Source: JAXMCI01 sp046349435 (GTDB taxonomy: Bacteria; Pseudomonadota; Alphaproteobacteria; Dongiales; Dongiaceae). From it: a stretch of DNA of 64,000 nucleotides. A program made the translations under genes and the position numbers. Shown here piece after piece: positions 31,555 to 39,652 of this stretch. Positions within the stretch are counted from its first letter, which is position 1. Each line of letters opens with the position of its first letter. Where the stretch lies: the NCBI GenBank assembly GCA_046349435.1, contig JAXMCI010000015.1, positions 62,001-126,000 of the forward strand. Direction: 5' to 3'. A model generated the notes under the pieces. The model saw nothing but the letters and a program-made list of their open reading frames with translations, was not told the DNA's origin and searched no databases.

Positions 31555-33975
31555 CTATGCCCGCATCCGCACCCCGTCGGGATCGAGCAGCGGCCGCAGC
31601 GCGCGCTCGGCGGGGCGGCGCTCGCCGAGGATCTCGATCTCGAAGCCGTCGGTGGCTTCGAGATGAGGCGGCTTGAGGTAGCCGAGCGCGACGCTGGCGC
31701 CGATGCGGTGGCCGTAGCCGCCGGAGGTGACGTAGCCGGCGAGCGCGCCGTCGCGGAAGATCGGCTCGCCGCCGAAGCAGTCGGCGTCGCCGGCTGCCAC
31801 GCGGAAGCTCGCGAGCCGCGGTCCCGGCGCACCGGCGCGGCGCGCCAGCAGCGCCGCGCGGCCGATGAAATCGCCCTTGTCGAGGCGCACGAAGCGGCCG
31901 AGCCCCGGCTCGTCCGGCCCGGTGTCCGGGCCGAGCTCGAGGCCCCAGCTCGGGAACGCCTTCTCCAGCCGCAGCGCCATCAGCGCCCGCATCCCCGCAT
32001 GGCGCAGGCCGAGATCGCGGCCGGCCTCGCGCAGCGCCTCGTGCAGGGTGCGCTGGTACTCGGCCGGGCAATAGAGCTCGTAGCCGAGCTCGCCGGTGAA
32101 GGAGACCCGCACCGCCACCGCCTCCGGGCAGGGCCCGACCTCGAGCGGGCGCGCCGCCAGGAACGGGAAGGCGTTGCCGCCGACGTCGCCGAGCGCCACG
32201 CGCTGCAGCAGCGTGCGGGCCTGCGGGCCGGCGATCTGCAGCCCGCACCAGCGCAGGCTGAGATTCTCGATCTCGACCGACCCGTCGGCCGGCGCCTGCT
32301 GCGCGAACCAGCGCAGGTGGGCGCGCTGCATGCTGCCGGCGCCGAGCAGCAGGAAGCGCCCGGCGTCGAGCCGCGACAGGGTGAAGTCGCCGATCAGCCG
32401 GCCGCGCGGGCTCAGCATCGGCGTCAGCACGGTGCGCCCGACCGCCGGCACGCGGTTGGCCAGCAGCCGGTCGAGCCAGGCGGCGGCACCGGGGCCGCTC
32501 ACCAGGTATTTCGCGAAGCCCGAGATCTCGAAGAGGCCGACGCCTTCGGCCACCGCCCGGCATTCCTCGCCCACGGCCGCGAACCAGTTGCCGCGGCCGT
32601 AGCCGTAGCGATCCTCGGCGGCCTCGCCGGGCCGCGCGTACCACAGCGGCACCTCGCTGCCGAAGCTGAAGCCGAACACCGCCCCCCGGGCGGCCAGCCG
32701 GTCGTGGATCGGGAAGGTCCGGATCGGCCGCCCGGCGGCGTACTCCTGGCAGGGATAGGTGAGCCGCGTGCGGTTCTCGTAGTGATAGCGGGTCCGCGCC
32801 TTGGTGTAGCCGCGGCCGGCCCAGTCGCCGAACCGGGCGACGTCCCAGAACGAGACGTCGAGGCCGGGCTCGCCCTCGATGATCCATTCGGCGATCACCC
32901 GGCCGATGCCGCCGCCCTGGTTGAAGCCGGTCATCACCCCCGCCGCGCAGATGTAGTTGCGCCGGCCGGGCCAGGGCCCGAGCAGCGGGCCGAGATCGGG
33001 CGAGAAGATCATCGGCCCGTTGATCACCCGCTTGATGCCGGCGGTGGCGAGGCAGGGCAGCGCCGCGACGGCGCGGGCCAGCACGCCCTCCATGCGCTGC
33101 AGGTCGTCGGGCAGCAGCTCGTGGCCGAACTCGAGCGGCGTCCCCTCCTCCGCCCAGTGGACGCAGCGCTCCTCATAGGCGCCGAACAGCAGCCCCTTGC
33201 CCTCCTGGCGCGAATAGTAGCCGGCGCCGGGCTCCGAGATGTTCGGCAGCTCGTGGCCGAGCGCGGCGATCTCCGGGATCGCCTCGGTGACGAGGTAGTG
33301 ATGCTCGACCGGCATCAGGGGCAGGACGATGCCGGCCAGCGCCGCCACCTCGCGCGCCCAGAGGCCGGCGGCGTTGACGACGTACTCAGCGGTGATCGTG
33401 CCGGCCGGCGTCGTCACCCGCCATTCGCCCGAGGGCAGCTGCGTGGTCTCCAGCACCGGCGTGAAGCGCTGCACGGTGGCGCCGAGGTCGCGCGCCGCCT
33501 TGGCGAAGGCCTGGGTGACGCTGGCCGGGTCGCAATAGCCGCGCAGCGGCTCCAGCATCACGGCCTCGACCCCGGCGAGATCGAGGATCGGCGCCAGCCG
33601 CTTCGCCTCGGCCGGCGACAGCAGCTCGGTCTCGATGCCGTTGCGCCGTGCCCGGCCATGGGCCAGCCGCAGCGCCATCACCTCGTCGGGCCGGCGCGCC
33701 AGGATCAGGCCGCCGGTGCGGTGATAGCCGCAGGACTGGCCGCTCTCCGCCTCCAGCCGGGGATAGAGCTCGATGGTGTATTTCTGCAGCAGCGCCGCGT
33801 TCGACGGCGTGGTCAGCGCGAACAGGCTGCCGGCGGCGTGCCAGGAGGAGCCGGAGGTCAGCTCGCGCCGCTCCAGCAGGATGCTGTCGGTCCAGCCGGC
33901 CTTGGCGAGGTGATAGAGGATGGCGCAGCCGGTGACGCCGCCGCCGATCACCACCACGCGCGCATGGCTCTGCAT
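31555..33975 (-). CDS. GcvT-fused FAD-dependent dehydrogenase, dimethylglycine/sarcosine dehydrogenase type
   Basis: An 806-residue two-part enzyme. Residues 1-~380: DAO-fold flavin domain, with VVVIGGGVTGCAILYHLA at the start, the SGSSWHAAG motif with the His that usually carries FAD covalently in dimethylglycine dehydrogenase, and CAAGVMTGFNQGGGIG. Then a FAO_M linker, and from ~430 a GcvT folate domain (VGLFEISGFAKYLVSGP, GRLIGDFT, FTGELGYELYCP, GMRALMALRLEKAF, LDKGDFIGRAAL). Such enzymes remove N-methyl groups and hand the one-carbon unit to tetrahydrofolate. ATG 33975 has AAGGAG nine bases upstream. It follows the MttB-like gene by 56 bp on the same strand, suggesting consecutive demethylation of a quaternary amine. 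Confidence 0.9.
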   Translation of the reverse strand: MQSHARVVVIGGGVTGCAILYHLAKAGWTDSILLERRELTSGSSWHAAGSLFALTTPSNAALLQKYTIELYPRLEAESGQSCGYHRTGGLILARRPDEVMALRLAHGRARRNGIETELLSPAEAKRLAPILDLAGVEAVMLEPLRGYCDPASVTQAFAKAARDLGATVQRFTPVLETTQLPSGEWRVTTPAGTITAEYVVNAAGLWAREVAALAGIVLPLMPVEHHYLVTEAIPEIAALGHELPNISEPGAGYYSRQEGKGLLFGAYEERCVHWAEEGTPLEFGHELLPDDLQRMEGVLARAVAALPCLATAGIKRVINGPMIFSPDLGPLLGPWPGRRNYICAAGVMTGFNQGGGIGRVIAEWIIEGEPGLDVSFWDVARFGDWAGRGYTKARTRYHYENRTRLTYPCQEYAAGRPIRTFPIHDRLAARGAVFGFSFGSEVPLWYARPGEAAEDRYGYGRGNWFAAVGEECRAVAEGVGLFEISGFAKYLVSGPGAAAWLDRLLANRVPAVGRTVLTPMLSPRGRLIGDFTLSRLDAGRFLLLGAGSMQRAHLRWFAQQAPADGSVEIENLSLRWCGLQIAGPQARTLLQRVALGDVGGNAFPFLAARPLEVGPCPEAVAVRVSFTGELGYELYCPAEYQRTLHEALREAGRDLGLRHAGMRALMALRLEKAFPSWGLELGPDTGPDEPGLGRFVRLDKGDFIGRAALLARRAGAPGPRLASFRVAAGDADCFGGEPIFRDGALAGYVTSGGYGHRIGASVALGYLKPPHLEATDGFEIEILGERRPAERALRPLLDPDGVRMRA

Positions 33976-33989
33976 CAGGCTCCGCTCCT

Positions 33990-34025
33990 TCGACTCTGGG
34001 GACTCCGGGGACTTTGGGGACTCCG
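33990..34025. repeat. Short tandem repeat between the MttB-like and dehydrogenase genes
   Basis: A 9-base unit of the form GGGGACTCC/T is repeated about four times (ctctggggactccggggactt, then a further copy). It lies in the 56-bp gap between the two stops and starts of leftward genes. Length may vary between strains. No function suggested. Confidence 0.6.
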
Positions 34026-34031
34026 GGAGGT

Positions 34032-35555
34032 TCAGGCGACGGCCGCGGCCTCGCGCTTGCGCCGTGCGACATAGGCGGCGAGATCCTCGGCGATCGCCGG
34101 GTCGAGCGGCGGCGGCTGGTAGCGGCGCAGCAGTTCCTGCCAGAGGCGGTGCGCCCGCTCGGTGGCCGACAGCGCGCCGGCCTCGCGCCAGCTCTCGTAG
34201 CTGCGCCAGTCGGAGAGCAGCGGCGCGTAGAACGCCGTCTCGTAGCGGGCGAGCGTGTCGGCGCTGCCGAAGAAGTGCCCGCCCGGCGGCACCTCGGCGA
34301 CGGCGGCGACGCCGAGCCGGTCCGGTGCGGTGTCGAGCGGCTGCAGCATCGCCGCCATCATCTGCAGCATCTCGGCATCGAGCACGAGCTTCTCGTAGGA
34401 CACGGTGAGGCCGCCCTCGAGCCAGCCCGCCGCGTGATGCACCAGGTTGGCCTGGCCGAGCAGGGCGCCCCACAGCGACATCTGCGATTCGTAGGCGGCC
34501 TGGGCGTCGACCAGGTTGGCCGAGGCGGTGTTGCTCGAACGGTAGGGCAGCCGGTAGCGCCGCGCCAGCTGGCCGGCGGCGATGCAGGCCTTGGCATATT
34601 CCGGCGTGCCGAAGGCCGGCGCCCCGGTGCGCATGTCGACGTTCGAGGTGAAGCCGCCATAGACCGCCGGCGTGCCCGGCCGCACCGCCTGGGCGAGCGC
34701 GATGCCGGCCAGCGCCTCGGCGTTCTGCAGGGTGAGCGCGCCCTCGACGGTGGCCGGCGCCATGGCGCCCGAAAGCGTGAAGGGCGTCACCACCACAGCC
34801 TGGCCGTGCAGCGCCATCTCGATCAGCCCGTCGAGCATCGGGCCATCGAAGCGGCGCGGCGAGTTGGCGTTGATGATGCTGTAGAGGCCGGGGCTCGCCG
34901 CCAGCGCGTCGCGGTCGATGCCACGCGCCAGGCAGGCCATGGCGATGGCGTCCTCGACCCGCTCGCGCCCGAGGCCCGTGGCGTGCCAGACGCGGTCGGT
35001 CAGGGTGACGAAGCCCAGCGCGCAGTCGAGATGCCGGGTCTCGGCCGGCAGGTCGATCGGCACCACCGGCGCGCCGCCCACCAGGTGGATCGACTCCAGG
35101 CAGTGCACCAGCCGGACGATCTCCTGGAAGTCGGCGAGGCTGCCCGGCCGCCGGCCGCGCCCGAGGTCGGCGCAGTTGGGCGGCCCGCCGACCGAGGCGA
35201 AGCAGACCGCATTGCCGCCGACGGCGACGCTGCGCTCCGGGTTGCGCGCGGTCAGCGTGAAGGCGGACGGCGCCCGGCCGACCAGCAGCTCGACCAGCCC
35301 GCGATCGAGCCGCGCCAGGCGGCGCTCGCGGTCGATCGCGGCGCCGGCCCGCGCCAGGATGTCCAGCGCGCGGTCGCTGAGGAACTCGATGCCGAGCTCC
35401 TCCAGGATGCGCAGCGAGGCCAGGTGGATGGCCTCGATCTGGTCGGCCGAGAGGATCTCGAACGGGCGGTAGGGATTGGCCAGCCGCCGCCAGGGCGGCT
35501 GGCGCGGCGCCGCGTCGCGCGAGCGGGCGCGCTGGCGGGAGACCTGCCGCGGCAT
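34032..35555 (-). CDS. Trimethylamine methyltransferase (MttB) superfamily protein, non-pyrrolysine
   Basis: A 507-residue TIM-barrel corrinoid methyltransferase of the MttB superfamily. Seen: FEILSADQIEAIHLASLRIL near the start, FTLTARNPERSV, VTPFTLSGAMAP, GGFTSNVDMRTGAPAFGTPE and YRSSNTASANLVDAQAAYES, all family text. There is no in-frame amber codon, so it is not the pyrrolysine trimethylamine enzyme; pyrrolysine-free members use glycine betaine or related quaternary amines. No corrinoid protein gene is nearby. Start ATG 35555 is the natural N-terminus, though the frame is open to 35879. It lies immediately upstream of a dimethylglycine-dehydrogenase-like gene, which fits betaine to dimethylglycine to sarcosine. 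Substrate inferred. Confidence 0.88.
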   Translation of the reverse strand: MPRQVSRQRARSRDAAPRQPPWRRLANPYRPFEILSADQIEAIHLASLRILEELGIEFLSDRALDILARAGAAIDRERRLARLDRGLVELLVGRAPSAFTLTARNPERSVAVGGNAVCFASVGGPPNCADLGRGRRPGSLADFQEIVRLVHCLESIHLVGGAPVVPIDLPAETRHLDCALGFVTLTDRVWHATGLGRERVEDAIAMACLARGIDRDALAASPGLYSIINANSPRRFDGPMLDGLIEMALHGQAVVVTPFTLSGAMAPATVEGALTLQNAEALAGIALAQAVRPGTPAVYGGFTSNVDMRTGAPAFGTPEYAKACIAAGQLARRYRLPYRSSNTASANLVDAQAAYESQMSLWGALLGQANLVHHAAGWLEGGLTVSYEKLVLDAEMLQMMAAMLQPLDTAPDRLGVAAVAEVPPGGHFFGSADTLARYETAFYAPLLSDWRSYESWREAGALSATERAHRLWQELLRRYQPPPLDPAIAEDLAAYVARRKREAAAVA

Positions 35556-35884
35556 CAGCGGGCCGCCCGGGAGGCTGATCGGTTCATGCTCGGCTGGCTC
35601 ACCTGGGCGAGGACGCGGCCGATCCTGCCGGAGCCACGGCCGGATGGAAAGGTGCGCCGGCGCCGCCCGCCGGGGACGAGGACGGGCCGTGGCAAGGAAG
35701 CCGCCGGCCCGCGCGCCTGCGTCGCGGGCCCTATCGCTTGCACGACCCTCCGGCCCCGCTATCATGACCCCCGGCGGGGCCCGGCGCGGGTTGCGCCGTG
35801 CGGGGGATCGATGAGAGAGCCGACCAGGTTCCACGGCCGCGCCGTCGCTGCGCGGTCGGGCGGCCGCCTTTTCGGGCACCGGCC
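35556..35884. promoter_or_regulatory. Divergent intergenic region with sigma-70-like promoter for the hyf genes
   Basis: A 329-bp gap between the leftward MttB-like gene and rightward hyfB. TTGCAC (35738-35743) and TATCAT (35760-35765) are 16 bp apart on the plus strand, a good housekeeping-type promoter about 120 bases before hyfB. The hyfB frame is open back to 35798 but shows no membrane-protein character there. Nothing else recognisable is seen; no clear promoter for the leftward gene. Confidence 0.5.
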
Positions 35885-37885
35885 ATGCTGATCGCCTTCG
35901 CCGGCTGCATCGCGGCGCTGCTGCTGCTGGCCGCCGTCGGCGTCGCCGGCAACCGGTCGGCCCTGCTGGTGCGGCTGGTCTACGGGGCGACCGGGCTGGT
36001 GGCGCTGCTGCAGGCGGCGCTGGCGCTCGCCTGGCTGCTCGGCGGGACGCCGGAGCCGGCGCTGTCGCTGCCCTTCGGGCTGCCCTGGCTGCAGGCGCAT
36101 TTCCGCCTCGACGCGCTGTCCGCCGTCTTCGTCCTGGTGGTCGACGGGCTGGCCGCGCTGGTCAGCCTGTTCGCCGTCGGCTACGGCACGCACGAGGAGG
36201 AGCCCGCCCGGGCGCTGCCCTTCTACCCCGCCTTCATCGCCGCCATGACGCTGGTGCTGCTGGCCGACGACGCCTTCAGCTTCCTGCTCTCCTGGGAATC
36301 GATGTCCCTGGCCTCCTGGCTGCTGGTGCTGAGCAACCATCGCGACCCGGCGGCAGGCCGCGCCGCCCATCTCTACCTGGTGATGGCGGCGATCGGCACC
36401 GCCGCGCTGCTGCTCGCCTTCGGGCTGCTCTCCGGCATCGCCGGCGATTACGGCTTCGCCCAGATCCGCGCCACCCACCTGACCCCGCTGGCGATGGCGC
36501 TGACCGTCGTGCTGACGCTGGTCGGGGCCGGTTCCAAGGCCGGCCTGATGCCGCTCCATGCCTGGCTGCCGCTCGCCCACCCGGCGGCGCCGAGCCACGT
36601 CTCGGCGCTGATGAGCGGCGCCATGACCAAGGTGGCGATCTACGGCATCGTGCGCATCCTGTTCGACCTGCTGGGGCCGCTGCCCTGGTGGCCCGGCGCG
36701 CTGCTGCTCGCCTTCGGCGGGCTGTCCGCCGTCTACGGCGTGCTGCTGGCCCTGCTGCAGCGCGACCTCAAGACCCTGCTCGCCTTCTCCACCGTGGAGA
36801 ACATCGGCATCATCGCCATCGCGCTCGGCCTGGCCCTGCTGTTCCGCGCCGACGGCCTGCCCGGGCTGGCGGCGCTGGCGCTGGCCGCCGCGCTGCTGCA
36901 CGTCGTCAACCACGCGCTGCTCAAGGGGCTGCTGTTCTGCGGCGCCGGCGCGGTGCTGACCGCCACCGGGCTGCGCGACATCGAGCGGCTGGGCGGCCTG
37001 CTGCGCCGGCTGCCGGTCACCGGCGCCTGCTTCCTGATCGGCGCCGCCGGGCTGGCGGCGCTGCCGCCGCTCAACGGCTTCGCCTCGGAATGGCTGCTCT
37101 TCCAGTCGGTGCTGAAGGGCACCGTGCTGCCGCAATGGGAGCTGAAGTTCGCCGTCGTCGCCGTCGGCGCGCTGCTGGCGCTGGCCGCCGCGCTGGCCGC
37201 CGCCGTCTTCGTGCGCGCCTTCGGCATCGCCTTCCTCGGCCGGCCGCGCTCGCCCGAGGCGGCGGCGGCGATCGAGATCGACCGCCCGATGCAGGCCGGC
37301 CTCGCCGCCATGGCGGCCGGCTGCGCGCTGCTCGGGCTGCTGCCGAGCGCCGCCCTGGTGCCGATCGGCGCCGCCGCGCAGCGCCTGGTCGGCGCCGCCC
37401 CCGAGACCCGCGGCAGCGCCGGCTGGCTGTGGCTCGCCCCGGGCGGCGGCAACAGCTACAGCGGCCTGATCATGCTGGCGGCGATCGCGGCCCTGGCGCT
37501 GGCGCTGATGGTCCTGGTGCATCGCCTGGCCAATGCCCGGCTGCGCCGCGCCCCGGCCTGGGACTGCGGCTTCCCCGATCCGCGGCCGGAGACGCAGTAC
37601 AGCGGCGCCAGCTTCGCCCAGCCGCTGCGCCGCGTCTTCGGCCCGACCCTGCTGGCGGCGCGCGAGAGCGTCGCCATGCCGGCGCCGGGCGAGCTGGTCG
37701 CGGCGCGCCACGAGGCCCGCTGGCGCGATCCCTTCTGGGACGGCCTCTACCGCCCGGTCGGCGCGGCCCTGTGGTGGACCACCGAGCGCGCCAACCTGCT
37801 GCAGTCCTTCACCATCCGGCGCTACCTCACGCTGATGTTCTTCGCGCTGGCGCTGCTGCTGGCCATCGTCGCGGTGTCGCAATGA
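35885..37885 (+). CDS. hyfB: Hydrogenase-4 component B / complex I antiporter-like subunit
   Basis: A 666-residue inner-membrane protein with about 16 helices, homologous to NuoL/HyfB proton-translocating subunits. Seen: the FSFLLSWESMSLASWLLV helix with the key Glu, LVGAGSKAGLMPLHAWLPLAHPAAPSHVSALMSG (the conserved Lys/His channel segment, given here in parts: KAGLMPLHAWLP), and LLHVVNHALLKGLLFC with Lys of the broken helix. The tail from FDPW-like text (ARWRDPFWDGLYRP) is the HyfB-type cytosolic end. ATG 35885. First of six genes (hyfB-C-E-F-G-I), overlapping hyfC by ATGA. It should pump ions for the complex described under the large subunit. Confidence 0.9.
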   Translation: MLIAFAGCIAALLLLAAVGVAGNRSALLVRLVYGATGLVALLQAALALAWLLGGTPEPALSLPFGLPWLQAHFRLDALSAVFVLVVDGLAALVSLFAVGYGTHEEEPARALPFYPAFIAAMTLVLLADDAFSFLLSWESMSLASWLLVLSNHRDPAAGRAAHLYLVMAAIGTAALLLAFGLLSGIAGDYGFAQIRATHLTPLAMALTVVLTLVGAGSKAGLMPLHAWLPLAHPAAPSHVSALMSGAMTKVAIYGIVRILFDLLGPLPWWPGALLLAFGGLSAVYGVLLALLQRDLKTLLAFSTVENIGIIAIALGLALLFRADGLPGLAALALAAALLHVVNHALLKGLLFCGAGAVLTATGLRDIERLGGLLRRLPVTGACFLIGAAGLAALPPLNGFASEWLLFQSVLKGTVLPQWELKFAVVAVGALLALAAALAAAVFVRAFGIAFLGRPRSPEAAAAIEIDRPMQAGLAAMAAGCALLGLLPSAALVPIGAAAQRLVGAAPETRGSAGWLWLAPGGGNSYSGLIMLAAIAALALALMVLVHRLANARLRRAPAWDCGFPDPRPETQYSGASFAQPLRRVFGPTLLAARESVAMPAPGELVAARHEARWRDPFWDGLYRPVGAALWWTTERANLLQSFTIRRYLTLMFFALALLLAIVAVSQ

Positions 37886-38826
37886 CCGCGCTGCTGCTGC
37901 AGCTGCTGCACATGGCGCTGGTGCTGCTGCTGGCCCCGGGGCTGACCGGGCTGGTGCGCAAGCTGAAGGCGCGCATGATGGGCCGGCGCGGACCGCCGCT
38001 GCTGCAGCCCTATCGCGACCTGATCCGGCTGCTGCGCAAGGAGGCGGTGGTCGCCGAGAGCGCCAGCTGGCTGTTCCGGGCGACGCCCTACCTGGTGTTC
38101 ACCGCCATCTGGCTCGGCGCCGCGATCATCCCTTCCTTCGCCACCCAGCTGCTGCTCGGGCCGACCGCCGACCTGATCGCGCTGGTCGCCCTGCTCGGCA
38201 CCGCCCGCTTCTTCACCGCGCTCGCCGGCCTCGATGTCGGCACCAGCTTCGGCGGCATCGGCAGCAGCCGCGAGGTGATGATCGCCTCGCTGGCCGAGCC
38301 CGCCATGCTGCTGGTGATCTTCACCGTCTCGCTGCTGATCGGCTCGACCTCGCTGTCGGTGATCGCCGACTACCTGATCGCCCACCCGGTCGGGCTGCGC
38401 GTCTCGCTCGGCCTCGGCCTGATCGCGCTGCTGATCGTCGCCATCGCCGAGAATGCGCGCGTGCCGGTCGACAACCCGGCCACCCACCTCGAGCTCACCA
38501 TGGTGCACGAGGCGATGATCCTGGAATATTCCGGGCGCCACCTCGCGCTGATGGAGGCGGCGGCGATGCTCAAGCTGCTGCTCTACGTCTCGCTCATCGC
38601 CTGCATCTTCCTGCCCTTCGGCATGGCCCGGGCGGAGAGCCCCGGGCCGCTGGCGCTCGGCCTCGCCACCTACCTCGCCAAGCTCGGCGCCGGCGGCGTG
38701 CTGCTGGCGGTGTTCGAGACCAGCCTCGCCAAGATGCGCGTCTTCCGGGTCAGCGAGTTCCTCGCCGCCGCGCTGCTCTTCGGCCTGCTGGCGATGATCC
38801 TGCTCTACGTGACGAAGGGGCTGTAG
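37882..38826 (+). CDS. hyfC: Hydrogenase-4 component C / NuoH-like membrane subunit
   Basis: A 314-residue membrane protein with eight or so helices, homologous to NuoH/HyfC, which joins the membrane arm to the soluble catalytic arm. Seen: KLKARMMGRRGPPLLQPYRDLIRLLRKE near the start (contact loop; key part RRGPPLLQPYRDL), a second charged loop AENARVPVDNPATHLELTMVHEAMILEYSG (key part RVPVDNPATHLELTM) characteristic of the family. ATG overlaps the hyfB stop. Between it and hyfE lies a 79-bp palindromic repeat, so transcript levels on either side may differ. Confidence 0.92.
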   Translation: MTALLLQLLHMALVLLLAPGLTGLVRKLKARMMGRRGPPLLQPYRDLIRLLRKEAVVAESASWLFRATPYLVFTAIWLGAAIIPSFATQLLLGPTADLIALVALLGTARFFTALAGLDVGTSFGGIGSSREVMIASLAEPAMLLVIFTVSLLIGSTSLSVIADYLIAHPVGLRVSLGLGLIALLIVAIAENARVPVDNPATHLELTMVHEAMILEYSGRHLALMEAAAMLKLLLYVSLIACIFLPFGMARAESPGPLALGLATYLAKLGAGGVLLAVFETSLAKMRVFRVSEFLAAALLFGLLAMILLYVTKGL

Positions 38827-38854
38827 GGATGTCGGCGGACACCGTCCCCTCATC

Positions 38855-38933
38855 GTCATCCCGGCGAAAGCCGGGATCCATCGTCGGGCAGCGCGATCAC
38901 GGCCGCATGGATCCCGGCTTTCGCCGGGATGAC
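38855..38933. repeat. Palindromic intergenic repeat, copy 3
   Basis: A perfect 27-bp inverted repeat, left arm 38855-38881 and right arm 38907-38933, spaced by 25 bases. Each arm is itself a hairpin (CCCGGCGAAAGCCGGG and its mirror). Same two-hairpin architecture as copies 1 and 2, with a different stem sequence. Here it lies inside an operon, between hyfC and hyfE, not at its end. Confidence 0.88.
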
Positions 38934-38980
38934 AGTGGAGAGGCGGCGCGGCCGGGCGAGAGCTGCGGGGGGGCCGTGCC

Positions 38981-39643
38981 GTGATCGACCTCACCTACGA
39001 TGTCGGGCACCTGCTCAGCGCCACCGTGCTGGTGCTGAGCTTCGCGCTGCTGTTCCAGCGGCGGCTGCTCTCGGTGCTGCGGATCTTCGCGCTGCAGGCG
39101 ACGGCGCTGGCCGCCGCGGCGGCCTGGCAGGCCTACATCCAGGACGCGCCGCACCTCTACATCACGGCGGCGATCGCGCTGCTCTTCAAGGCGGTCGCCA
39201 TCCCGCTGGCGCTCTGGCACATCGTGCGGCGGCTCGGCATCCACCGCACCGTCGAGACGGTGCTGGGCGTCGGGCTCGCCATGCTGGCCGGGGTCGGGCT
39301 GGTGGCGCTCTCCGTGCTGCTGGTGCTGCCGGTGACGCACGGCGCCATCGCGCTGACCCGCGACGACCTCGCCATGGCGCTCTCGATCGTGCTGCTCGGC
39401 CTGCTGATGATGATCACCCGGCGCAATGCGGTGACCCAGGTGGTGGGCTTCATGTCGCTGGAGAACGGGCTGATCCTGGCCGCCGTCGGCGTCCGCGGCA
39501 TGCCGATGGTGGTGGAGATGAGCGTCGCCTTCTCGGTGCTCGTCGCCTTCATCATCTTCGGCATCTTCTTCTTCCACATCCGCGAGCGGTTCGACACGCT
39601 CGACCTGCAATATCTCGAGACCTTCCGCGGCGAGCGCCAGTAA
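38981..39643 (+). CDS. hyfE: Hydrogenase-4 component E / NuoK-like subunit
   Basis: A 220-residue membrane protein with about seven helices, family HyfE. The C-terminal half has the NuoK-like region RRNAVTQVVGFMSLENGLIL, with the conserved Glu of the ion path, and ends FFFHIRERFDTLDLQYLETF, a typical HyfE ending. Start GTG 38981, which directly follows the palindromic repeat and a G-rich leader; no clear GGAGG, only GGGGGGG about ten bases upstream. Followed by hyfF after nine bases. Confidence 0.9.
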   Translation: MIDLTYDVGHLLSATVLVLSFALLFQRRLLSVLRIFALQATALAAAAAWQAYIQDAPHLYITAAIALLFKAVAIPLALWHIVRRLGIHRTVETVLGVGLAMLAGVGLVALSVLLVLPVTHGAIALTRDDLAMALSIVLLGLLMMITRRNAVTQVVGFMSLENGLILAAVGVRGMPMVVEMSVAFSVLVAFIIFGIFFFHIRERFDTLDLQYLETFRGERQ

Positions 39644-39652
39644 GAGGACGAT

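Noticed and set aside
34032..35555. Pyrrolysine-containing trimethylamine methyltransferase
   Set aside because: No in-frame amber codon and no pyl or corrinoid-protein genes nearby; it fits the pyrrolysine-free branch.
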